This document shows, piece by piece, positions 1-7,825 of a DNA stretch of 64,000 bases. This DNA is from Gemmatimonadota bacterium (GTDB lineage: Bacteria > Gemmatimonadota > Gemmatimonadetes > Longimicrobiales > Gaopeijiaceae). The stretch is from contig SLCK01000004.1 of assembly GCA_007125845.1 (NCBI GenBank), positions 24,256-88,255 of the forward strand, written 5' to 3'. Made by a program: the position numbers and the translations under genes. Within the stretch, counting starts at the first letter, position 1, and each line of letters begins with the position of its first letter. Under the pieces are notes generated by a model. That model did not search any database and was not told the origin of the DNA. It saw nothing but the letters and a program-made list of their open reading frames with translations.

Positions 1-140
1 CTCGTGAAGCGACCGAGCCGAAGTGGAAGGGTGGGCACGTCCGCCTCCGGAGCCGGCGTGGCCCGGTCGCCGCCGGGAGCGCGTACGCGGCCCCGGGTGG
101 TGGGCTCAGCCGTCGTCGGAGAGGCGGGGGCGGGACTCAA
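1..140 (-). CDS. possible gene at left edge of the eCIS operon, partial
   Basis: An open frame starts at a TTG that overlaps the TGA of the AAA+ ATPase gene (CCTTGAGT on the minus strand) and stays open for 46 codons to the window edge. The visible part is rich in Pro, Ala, Thr and Arg and has no recognisable domain. The same style of start/stop overlap links most genes in this operon, which is the main support. In Afp/PVC-type clusters, cargo or toxin genes commonly follow the ATPase gene, so this could be the N-terminus of a cargo protein, but that is inference. A GTG further in (codon 35) is an alternative start. Confidence 0.35.
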   Translation of the reverse strand, partial: MSPAPASPTTAEPTTRGRVRAPGGDRATPAPEADVPTLPLRLGRFT

Positions 141-1540
141 GGATCGTCCTCCGGCAGTGGACCCGACTTGGGGAGCAGGCGCCCCGCCTTGTCGAACTCC
201 TCCCGGATCCCGTGCAGAAGGTGGTCGCGGGAAAGCGGGCTCCCCTCGGCCGCCGCGCGGTACGCGGCGTGAAAGACCGCATTCCGGATCTCACCGCCGC
301 TCATGGGGAAGGGTTCCGAGAGGTCCTCAAGCTCGAGTCGCTCGTCCCGGGGGAGGTTGTCCGGCAGGGCGCCGGTCCAGATGTGCAACCGTTCGAGCGA
401 GTCCGGGAGGGGAAAGCGGACGCGGATGTGAATTCTGCGCATGAAGGCGTCGTCGACGTTTCTCGCCAGATTCGTCGCCAGGAGGCTCACCCCTTCGAAG
501 GCCTCCATCCGCTGGAGGAGGTAGGACACCTGCTGATTCGCGAAGCGGTCCCGAGAATCGGACACTTCGGTTCGCTTCCCGAAGAGCGCGTCCGCTTCGT
601 CGAAGAAGAGGATCCAGTCCCGCCGCTCGGCCCGGTCGAAGAGAAGGGATAGGTTCTTCTCGGTCTCCCCGATGTATTTGCTCACTACGGCCGAGAGATC
701 CACACGGAAGACGGGGAGTCCGGCCTCCTTGCCGAGCGCTGCGGCGGCGGTGGTCTTTCCCGTGCCCGGAGGACCTTCGAAGAGCGCGGTGATCCCTGCA
801 GGGTGGTCGTGGTGGTGTTGGAATCCCCACTCTCCCAGCACCTTGGGCCGGTTTCGGATCCGATTGAGGAGGCCCTGCAGCTTTTCCTCCACATCCTGCG
901 GAAGAGCCAGGTCCGCGAGCGAATGCACCGTGTGAAGGGCACGGGCCGGAAACGCGCTCGAGAACTCGGGTTCCTCCCTCGGGTGTCCCAGGACCCACCT
1001 GGCCATATCGGGGTCGGGGAGGATGCGGAAATCGAGGGAGCGCGGCCCGAATGGCTCCGTGCGGATCATGCCCGCGGCTCTGAGGGGGGCGTCGGGGCGG
1101 AGGATGCGGGCCGCCCGAAGCCGACCCTCGACGCTTCCGGCGAGCAGATTCCGCAGGGACTCCCCGGTCAGGCCGTCCCGACCGCTTCCGTGGGCGAGGA
1201 GGCTGAACAGGGCGTGGAACCGCTCGTCCAGCTCGGGCGCGAGGGCGGCGAGCAATGCGTACTGCTCCTGCGTATCGAGCTCGTATTCCCCGACCAGTTG
1301 CCCGAATCGGCTGTCCAGGGCAAAGCGGGGCAAGGGGGGCAGGTCCACACGGCCGCTCGGTGGGAGGGGACGCGAGAGCCAGTCACGGGGCGTCGGAGGG
1401 GGTGCGTGCACCGGATCCGAGCCCAGACCGGCTTCCTCCAGTCGAAGCGCGACGAGCGTGCGGAGCGCCTCGAGTCCCTGCGCGAGCCCCTCCAGATCGA
1501 CGTGGGCTTGCCTTCCTTCGTGGGCGCGTCGCTCAGGCAT
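137..1540 (-). CDS. eCIS AAA+ ATPase (Afp15/Pvc15-like)
   Basis: This 467-residue protein has a variable N-terminal half and an AAA+ module. Walker A GPPGTGKT is at about 256-263, Walker B ILFFDEAD at 310-317, sensor 1 LLATN at 353-357 and an arginine pair at 368-369. In Afp/PVC-type contractile injection systems the ATPase encoded next to the tape measure (Afp15/Pvc15) is needed for particle assembly or cargo loading. A FtsH/CDC48-type AAA protein could look similar from the module alone, but the position, directly after the tape-measure gene with an 8-base overlap, makes the eCIS role very likely. ATG start. Confidence 0.93.
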   Translation of the reverse strand: MPERRAHEGRQAHVDLEGLAQGLEALRTLVALRLEEAGLGSDPVHAPPPTPRDWLSRPLPPSGRVDLPPLPRFALDSRFGQLVGEYELDTQEQYALLAALAPELDERFHALFSLLAHGSGRDGLTGESLRNLLAGSVEGRLRAARILRPDAPLRAAGMIRTEPFGPRSLDFRILPDPDMARWVLGHPREEPEFSSAFPARALHTVHSLADLALPQDVEEKLQGLLNRIRNRPKVLGEWGFQHHHDHPAGITALFEGPPGTGKTTAAAALGKEAGLPVFRVDLSAVVSKYIGETEKNLSLLFDRAERRDWILFFDEADALFGKRTEVSDSRDRFANQQVSYLLQRMEAFEGVSLLATNLARNVDDAFMRRIHIRVRFPLPDSLERLHIWTGALPDNLPRDERLELEDLSEPFPMSGGEIRNAVFHAAYRAAAEGSPLSRDHLLHGIREEFDKAGRLLPKSGPLPEDDP

Positions 1541-3116
1541 GCCTTCCTCCGAACAGCACCTGGATCGGCGGCGTCCATGGGAGCTTGAACAGGGTTACCG
1601 GATAGGGAAGGGCGTGCACGAGGGCGTCGAGCGGACCGGGATCCGGGCGCACGACGAGGGGCGCCATCTCCGTATCGGTGTTGTGTGTGCGGAGGGGATG
1701 GACGGTTCCGGTTCTATGCAGGATGTGGTCCCTGATCATGCTGTGCGAGAGCTGGGAACGTGTCCCCGGGAAGGCGGCCGCGAAGAGGTCCAATACGCCC
1801 TCTGCCCGGTCGAGAGCGAGGGGCAGAGCGGACTCACGCTCTTTCGGGGGAATCCATGGTTGGGCTGGATCGTCTCCCGCCAGGAAGCGGATCAGAGGAT
1901 CGGACGCGAGGGCGCCCGGCTCACCCAGGAGGGAGGCGAGGAGGAGGCAGCGCCGCACTCCGACGCGTCCGGGTTCGAGGCTGCCCAGCTCGGCAACTCC
2001 CTCCTCCAGAAAGTGTCGGAGCCAGGGGTGCAGGAACACCAGGCCGGAGGCGAGGGTGAACCATCGAAGGCCGTTGTCCTTCGCCGCTCCGTCGCGCCTC
2101 CGTTCGTCCCGGCTCTCCTCCTCCCGACCCTCGGCCGGGTCTTCCCGTCCGGGCCCGGTGTCGGACTCGCGGCTGGGCGGTGCCTGGGGCTGCGTGTCCC
2201 CAGGCCCCGGCGCCCGTAGCGGCGTGCCGGTCGCCGGCTCGGCTCGCTGCCCCGGGCCGGCGACTGCGCCGGATGCGGGGGAGGGAGGCGAAGCGATGAA
2301 GGGGGACGCCCCCGGAGTCGTCATCGCCCGGTACCAGGCTTCGAAGGCGTAGGACGTCCACATAGAGGAGTCGCCGGACGCCGAGCCCCGTCCACTGGAG
2401 GCGGTGGTGGGCGGGGTCTGGTCGCCCTGGTCCCCTTCCGGGGGGGTGGCAGGGACTGCCGGCTCTCGACCCGATTCTGCAGAACGTTCAGGGGGGCCCT
2501 GGAGCCCGGATGGGGCGGGCTCCGATCTCTCGCCGACCGATCCGGAGTTCATCGCGGTCACCGCGAGGGCCCGCTCCACGCGCGACAGGGAGGCGAAGAG
2601 ACGGCGAGCCAGTGCACGGTCCGCCTTCAGCACCGCGCGAAGTGGGTGGGATCCGATCTCCTCGGTGAGGTGCTCGATCACCCCGAGTGGAGTGGGTCGG
2701 GAGCGCGGGCCGATGGCTGCCCGGGCGAGCCATTCCTCTTCCGGCCCGGACAGGACGCTGTGCAGGATTCCTCTGGCGTATCCGTCTGCGGAGGTGAAGC
2801 GTCGGAAACGCGTTCGACCGTCGCGCACTGCCGAGCGAACGGCTTCGCCGATGAGGGCCGCCCAGCGCGCGGCGAGGGTCACGTCGTCGTGCTCCCGGAC
2901 GGATGCGGGTCCCAGCTCGAGCCGAACCTCGACCTTTTCGACGACCCACCGTTCTTGGCCCCCGGGGGTGAGCGCGCGTTCGAGGGGCGCTGGGAGATGT
3001 GTGCGAGCGACGCGGGCAAGTCGTCTCCTGGCGTCGAGGGCGGATCCAAGGGCTTCGGCTTCCGGTTGGTGGCAGCGCACCCGGAAACGGTCCACTCGGA
3101 TGGGAGCCGCGCTCAT
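1533..3116 (-). CDS. contractile injection system tape-measure protein (Afp14-like, CIS_TMP)
   Basis: This 527-residue protein matches the two-part layout of eCIS tape-measure proteins. The N-terminal domain (about 1-180) has the pattern of alternating charged strands. After it comes a low-complexity linker (about 185-330) rich in Pro, Ser, Gly and Glu. The conserved C-terminal domain contains GLVFLHPWLRHFLEEG near 350 and ends with the family-type segment LPYPVTLFKLPWTPPIQVLF. The protein sets tube length inside the particle. The length of the linker may relate to tube length (inference). The ATG overlaps the upstream stop (ATGA). Confidence 0.88.
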   Translation of the reverse strand: MSAAPIRVDRFRVRCHQPEAEALGSALDARRRLARVARTHLPAPLERALTPGGQERWVVEKVEVRLELGPASVREHDDVTLAARWAALIGEAVRSAVRDGRTRFRRFTSADGYARGILHSVLSGPEEEWLARAAIGPRSRPTPLGVIEHLTEEIGSHPLRAVLKADRALARRLFASLSRVERALAVTAMNSGSVGERSEPAPSGLQGPPERSAESGREPAVPATPPEGDQGDQTPPTTASSGRGSASGDSSMWTSYAFEAWYRAMTTPGASPFIASPPSPASGAVAGPGQRAEPATGTPLRAPGPGDTQPQAPPSRESDTGPGREDPAEGREEESRDERRRDGAAKDNGLRWFTLASGLVFLHPWLRHFLEEGVAELGSLEPGRVGVRRCLLLASLLGEPGALASDPLIRFLAGDDPAQPWIPPKERESALPLALDRAEGVLDLFAAAFPGTRSQLSHSMIRDHILHRTGTVHPLRTHNTDTEMAPLVVRPDPGPLDALVHALPYPVTLFKLPWTPPIQVLFGGRHA

Positions 3117-5260
3117 CGGATCCGGTCTCCGAAGCGGCCCCCCTCCAGCACGTTGCGGAAGGTGTTCAGGTTCTGGTCCATCTGCATCGCTTCGGGTGCG
3201 CTCGGATCGACGCCAGAGGCAATCACGGCGTCCTTTATCGAGTCCATGACCGCCACCATCGCCTGACCATGAGATTCGGCCAGCGGCCCCGCCGTGGCTC
3301 GTCCCTGCATGTGATCCAGCTCCCGCTCCACCATTTCGAGGTGTCCTTCGACCTCGGTCCTTCGCTCGGGATCGGTCCCGGCGAGAAGCGCCTCCTCCAT
3401 CTGGCGCACGGTGGTGGCAAAGGCGTTCACCACCTGGTGGTCGCGCATCTCCCGGTCGAAGGACTCACGGATGAAGCTCTGCGCCTGGAGGTCGAAGCGC
3501 CGCTCGACCCGGAAGTCCACCTGGTCGAGGAGCTGGGAATGGAGCTGATCCCAACTTCCCACGAACTCCACGGCCCCGTGAAGTTGATCCAGAGGAGGCA
3601 TCTCCTGGACCAGCTCCTGCAGGGAATCCACGCCCTCGTTCAGGAAGCCCACCTGCTCCTGGAGGTTGCCGAAGTTGCCTTCGAGGTCGCCAACGCTGCC
3701 CTGGAGTCCCTGGGCCAGCTCGAAGGCCTGTCCCACCTGGGCCCCCACTTCGTGCAGCTCGTCCCGGGTGCCCGCAATGTCGGCCTTCACCCCGGGGAAA
3801 GCCCCACCGACGGTCTGGAGGGTGTGCGAGGTCGAGACTCTTCCGGTGGAGACCACCCCTCCATGCTCGTTCACCCCCAACACGATCGCGTCCGAGGTGG
3901 CGGCGAGGAACGCGGGCTCGTACCCGTCCATCTCGGCCACCTCGGCCTGCGGCACGACATGGACCTGGGCCTCGATTCCTGCCCCCTGGATCGCGTCCTC
4001 GAGCAGGGTTCTGACCCCCGCCGCATCCCGCCCGACCCATTCTCCAACCTGCACAAGTCCGGCGCCGAGGGGGTCCGTCCGTTCCTGGTTCAGCCACCAG
4101 TCCCTCGGCTCGGGCCCGATGCGCCCTCCTCCGGGAAGGATTTCGGGTTCGAAGTCGGGTACACCTTTCCAGCCCCAGATCGGATCCCAGGGAAAGAACT
4201 CGGGCAGTTCGGCAATCTCGAGCTCCGGGATCCAGGGACAGGTGTACCCCCACTTGCCCGGGAAGCAGATCGAGACCTCGTCGTCTTCGTCGGGGGGAGG
4301 CGCCGGCTCCTCCGGGGGAGGTGGTGCCGGGGGATCGAAGTTTCTCACGACGATCCGGATGCGATCCAGGAAGCGGGCACAGTGGTCGCGGCAGTCCATC
4401 CCGTGGATCGCCCGGTAGAGGGCTGGAGCCAGCCGGAAGTGGTGTCGGTGGCGGCAGTTCCATCGCCAGCTTCCGCCCGCCCTCTCCAGGACTCCCAGGA
4501 CGACGGCATCCCGCTCCTCCTCTCCCAGGCAAGGAGCGGCGATCTTCTCACGACAGCGCACCCATTCCCAGGCGGTGTAGAGCACCTCGTTCAGGACACC
4601 CGCCTTCATCAGGTCGACGCCGGGGGGACCCTCGAGCGCGAGCTCCCTGAGCCGCTCGATCGTTCCCGGATCGAGCTCTCCTTCCAGCTCACGGACGAGC
4701 GCGTCCCGGAGGGCCTCGAACCCGTCCAACGCGAACTCGTTTTCGCGCTTCGGACGGAGCGGGTCCAACTCCACGAGTGGGTCGCTTCGCCAACCGACCG
4801 GCCGGAGGCGACCCCGCGCCCACACGATCCGCGCCCCACGGATGCGGGTCTCTGCGTGTTGATCGCAGTCGCGATTCCCGCACGCGTCGCTCACGGGCTC
4901 GGAGCGATCGTCCGGGACTGCCACGGCGCTAAAGCCTGCGGGGTCCTCGTCCTCGAGAAAGGAGAACTCCCCGAGCTCGACGGTGCCACTGGTGATCGCT
5001 TCTACCGAGAACTCCCTCTCGGACGATTCGTCGAGGTGAAGCTCCCTGCCCATCGGGGTGAGGGCGAATCCCGGGGTGAACCGGATGCTTTCCTCGTCCG
5101 GGCCCGCGCTTTCCAGGCCGCACGCGACGCCCGACCCCAGGAGGGCCCGGTTCTGGAAGAGGTACCGGGTGTAGAGGAAATCGCGAAGGAGGTTCAGGTC
5201 GGCATGGCTGAGGATCTGTCCGTCCCTGAAGATCGGGTAGCGGGTGGCCGTCGGGCTCAT
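3113..5260 (-). CDS. eCIS conserved baseplate- or fibre-associated protein with coiled coil
   Basis: This 715-residue protein begins RYPIFRDGQILSHADLNLLRDF and continues to a GVACGLE motif, a pattern I recognise from a conserved protein of many eCIS clusters whose role is poorly defined. The middle (about 330-480) has a Pro/Glu-rich stretch and Trp-rich segments. The C-terminal third (about 560-700) is strongly helical, with regular hydrophobic spacing and many Glu and Gln (predicted coiled coil). It lies between the tail-protein-I relative and the tape measure, where Afp13 (fibre) sits in the Afp operon. A fibre or attachment role is possible but not shown by any fibre repeat. ATG overlaps the previous stop. 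Confidence 0.7.
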   Translation of the reverse strand: MSPTATRYPIFRDGQILSHADLNLLRDFLYTRYLFQNRALLGSGVACGLESAGPDEESIRFTPGFALTPMGRELHLDESSEREFSVEAITSGTVELGEFSFLEDEDPAGFSAVAVPDDRSEPVSDACGNRDCDQHAETRIRGARIVWARGRLRPVGWRSDPLVELDPLRPKRENEFALDGFEALRDALVRELEGELDPGTIERLRELALEGPPGVDLMKAGVLNEVLYTAWEWVRCREKIAAPCLGEEERDAVVLGVLERAGGSWRWNCRHRHHFRLAPALYRAIHGMDCRDHCARFLDRIRIVVRNFDPPAPPPPEEPAPPPDEDDEVSICFPGKWGYTCPWIPELEIAELPEFFPWDPIWGWKGVPDFEPEILPGGGRIGPEPRDWWLNQERTDPLGAGLVQVGEWVGRDAAGVRTLLEDAIQGAGIEAQVHVVPQAEVAEMDGYEPAFLAATSDAIVLGVNEHGGVVSTGRVSTSHTLQTVGGAFPGVKADIAGTRDELHEVGAQVGQAFELAQGLQGSVGDLEGNFGNLQEQVGFLNEGVDSLQELVQEMPPLDQLHGAVEFVGSWDQLHSQLLDQVDFRVERRFDLQAQSFIRESFDREMRDHQVVNAFATTVRQMEEALLAGTDPERRTEVEGHLEMVERELDHMQGRATAGPLAESHGQAMVAVMDSIKDAVIASGVDPSAPEAMQMDQNLNTFRNVLEGGRFGDRIR

Positions 5261-6093
5261 CGGTCGTCCTCCAGAGAGGTTTCGGTACCTCCTCCCGGGA
5301 GGTGGCCCGAGTCCAGGAGATCCTGGATCCGGCCTCGCTCGGGGGGGGAGAGGAGGTGAATGCCGTCGTCGTGCGGCACGTAGGATCCGAGGGTACGGAT
5401 GACCCCTCGCACCGCGTCTTCGTCGTCCAGGTCCAGGGCGAACCCCTCCGGCACCCAGCAGAGGCGCCCGACGAGGTGCGCGGGGAGGTGGCGGTCGAGG
5501 AAGCGCCGGGCCTCCCGCCGCCGGGCGTAAGCCTCGAAGGTGGAGGTGACGGGGACGAGGAGGGTCACGCGCAGCGCCCATTCGTCCACGTCCTCCGGAC
5601 TCGCGCCGGTCGAGCTCTCCTCCGGCGGACGGTACTTGAAATGCTCGATCAGGATGGGGCGCTCGCGTCTGCGGTAGAGTCGGAAGTACAGGCAGAACCA
5701 GCTCGAGAATCCTCGGGGCGTGCCCCTTCGCCGCCAGACGCGTGCGGCGCGACTCAGAAATCCTTCGATACGATCCAGATTCCGCTCCCGGGAATCGGTT
5801 CGCCAGCTTCCGGGAATCTCCCACGCGGTCCACGCCGCCAATTCCCGGAAGAGCGCGTCGTGCTGCCGGTACATCGTGCCCGCGGCCTGGTCGGGGGGCA
5901 CGCCGGGGGGGGGCACCGAGCGAGCGCCCGGGCTCAACCAGACGGGGAGGTCCTCGAGCTCCACGAGATAGGCCCGGAAAAGGTGGTCGGCGATCTCGAG
6001 GAAGTCCGACACCTCCGCCCACGATTCCGGATCCTCGTGGTAGAGGCCCGGGAGGTGGTCACGGAGGGCTTGATACAGGGAGGCTTCAGACAT
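5257..6093 (-). CDS. phage tail protein I-like eCIS baseplate protein
   Basis: This 278-residue protein has the start SLYQALRDHLPGLYHED followed by FLEIADHLF, typical of tail protein I (gpI) relatives in eCIS clusters. The central part holds WRTDSRERNLDRIEGFLSRA and RRGTPRGFSSWF, the gpI-type region where a short helical domain leads to RGT.. glycines. It most likely links the baseplate wedge to peripheral parts. The gene starts at ATG inside the end of the upstream baseplate gene (8-base overlap), and its own stop overlaps the next ATG. Confidence 0.75.
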   Translation of the reverse strand: MSEASLYQALRDHLPGLYHEDPESWAEVSDFLEIADHLFRAYLVELEDLPVWLSPGARSVPPPGVPPDQAAGTMYRQHDALFRELAAWTAWEIPGSWRTDSRERNLDRIEGFLSRAARVWRRRGTPRGFSSWFCLYFRLYRRRERPILIEHFKYRPPEESSTGASPEDVDEWALRVTLLVPVTSTFEAYARRREARRFLDRHLPAHLVGRLCWVPEGFALDLDDEDAVRGVIRTLGSYVPHDDGIHLLSPPERGRIQDLLDSGHLPGGGTETSLEDDR

Positions 6094-7825
6094 CGCAGCT
6101 GCCCTCTCGGTGGATACGCGTCTTCAGGCACTCCGGACGGTGCTGGTAGATCGGGACGGCGTAGGGACCGATCTCGATCCGGTCCTCTCTCCAGGGTGAG
6201 TCCTGTGGAGCGTGACTGGACCGGATCGCCAGCCCTTCGACGCCCACCACTCCCTCCAGGGTCGACAGCAGCGCCACGACCTCGGGGACTCCCACGGGGG
6301 TGCCCGGTGACCACCCGCCCGAATCGGCCGTTCCACGTGCGGGCACGCACCAGGCCTCGCTGCACCAGGGCCGGGGTCCGTCGAGCGGGTCCTCGGCTGC
6401 CTCACCGGCCGGCTCGTCACCCGCGGCGGTGGACTCCGGATCGGAGTCGATTTCGGGGAGCGTCCGTTCGGGAGACAGAAAGCGCGTCAAGCGTTGTCTG
6501 GCCTCCGCGAGGACGGCCGACTCCCGGGCCGAACTCTTCACGACGAGCACGCAACGCACGGTCACTCCCCATGTGGATAGAAGTGCCGCACCCACCTCGT
6601 CCCCGAGCATCCGGCGCGGCGTCTGGGGGCCCAGGCGTTCGGTCCAGGACTGATGCGGCCGGGCAAGCTCGGAACGTCCGCCTTCGCCACGCAGGGCCGA
6701 CTCCAGGACCCCGCGCAGGTAGCGCCGCTGACGGGCCGTAAGGGTCGTCCACGGCTCCCTGGGAAGGAGCTCGACCCCTCCGGCCTCGTCGGTCGGGGCG
6801 ACGAGGAAGGTCAAGGCTCCCTTCCTCCACGGGAGCTCCTCCTTGTGAGCCCGGCCGTCCCAGCCGATACCGCGCGCCACCCCTTTGAGCACCCACCCCC
6901 GGCGAACCTCCGGCACGGCCTGGAGGAGGCGCTCGTAGTCGGTTCCCGTACAGGGCTCGACCGTCCGGAGTTGAAGGGGATGTGGGGGCCAGACGCGACT
7001 GCGCCCGGTGTGCCCTTCGAAGGTCTCGGGGTTCGTGGGCGCCGCAGGGTCGACGTGGAGGAGCGTCCTGAATTCCTCCTCGCTGAGCTCTCCGCCCGGT
7101 TCGAGTGGATAACGAGCTCTCAGCTCGGACAAGGCCGCGGGAAGGGAAGAAGCCTCTTGCAGCACGTCCCGGACGCCCGCCTCCTCACGAGCAAGGAGTG
7201 CCGCAACCTTGCGGATCCGGGTGCGAAGCAGGAGGTCGTCGATCTCCTCGGGCCATAGCTCCAGCTCGGCGAGCAGCGCTCGGATGGTCGCCCTTCCTTC
7301 CGGCCCGTCTCCTTCGAGGGCGAGGATCTCCTTTACCGGACCCGAGAACTGGAGGATCGCCTCGTGCATCCTGGGTTCGCGGATGGCGCGGACGAGGGCT
7401 TCCGCCGAGTCGTCCTCACGGATCCCCTCGTCCTTGAACGCAGTGACGACGGCCTGCACGGCCCCCTCCCGGTTCGATGCGCCGTCGACCACCGCGCGGA
7501 TCTCTTCCTTTCGGTCGCGAAGGAGCTCCGCGGTCCCGTCCCGGTCGCGGGAACCTTCCGCGAGCTCCAGGCCTCGCCACTCGGCGCGCCAGGCGGGCCA
7601 GCGGCGGAAGTCCTGGTTTTCGGTACGGTAGTGGAGGTCCGAGAGGGCCCAGAGCATCACCTCGAGGAGGGTCACGCCCGGATCGTGAACATTGTGGTCG
7701 GTCCAATCCGGAGCGAGCTCGCCCAGCCGCGCCATGGACTCCTGGCGGAGGCCTTCGAAGTCGGCGTCCGGAGGGTCGGGTCGCAGGTCCCGGAGGGCTC
7801 CGGGTAAGGGGCCGGTGGGACTCAC
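6086..7825 (-). CDS. eCIS baseplate protein (Afp12-like)
   Basis: A 579-residue protein with the N-terminal signature APDWTDHNVHDPGVTLLEV and a following LHYRTEN segment, as in the Afp11/Afp12 class of large baseplate components. The middle (about 130-240) is long, charged and helical. The C-terminal half has paired beta-type segments and ends close to a small-domain repeat. It probably forms the wedge ring with the larger protein encoded immediately upstream. GTG start overlapping the TGA of the upstream gene (GTGA). No enzymatic motif is visible. Confidence 0.82.
   Translation of the reverse strand: MSPTGPLPGALRDLRPDPPDADFEGLRQESMARLGELAPDWTDHNVHDPGVTLLEVMLWALSDLHYRTENQDFRRWPAWRAEWRGLELAEGSRDRDGTAELLRDRKEEIRAVVDGASNREGAVQAVVTAFKDEGIREDDSAEALVRAIREPRMHEAILQFSGPVKEILALEGDGPEGRATIRALLAELELWPEEIDDLLLRTRIRKVAALLAREEAGVRDVLQEASSLPAALSELRARYPLEPGGELSEEEFRTLLHVDPAAPTNPETFEGHTGRSRVWPPHPLQLRTVEPCTGTDYERLLQAVPEVRRGWVLKGVARGIGWDGRAHKEELPWRKGALTFLVAPTDEAGGVELLPREPWTTLTARQRRYLRGVLESALRGEGGRSELARPHQSWTERLGPQTPRRMLGDEVGAALLSTWGVTVRCVLVVKSSARESAVLAEARQRLTRFLSPERTLPEIDSDPESTAAGDEPAGEAAEDPLDGPRPWCSEAWCVPARGTADSGGWSPGTPVGVPEVVALLSTLEGVVGVEGLAIRSSHAPQDSPWREDRIEIGPYAVPIYQHRPECLKTRIHREGSCDV

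Noticed and set aside
5302..6741. 479-codon plus-strand frame across the eCIS baseplate genes
   Set aside because: Antisense shadow; the minus-strand frames carry the baseplate motifs and overlapping start/stop codons.
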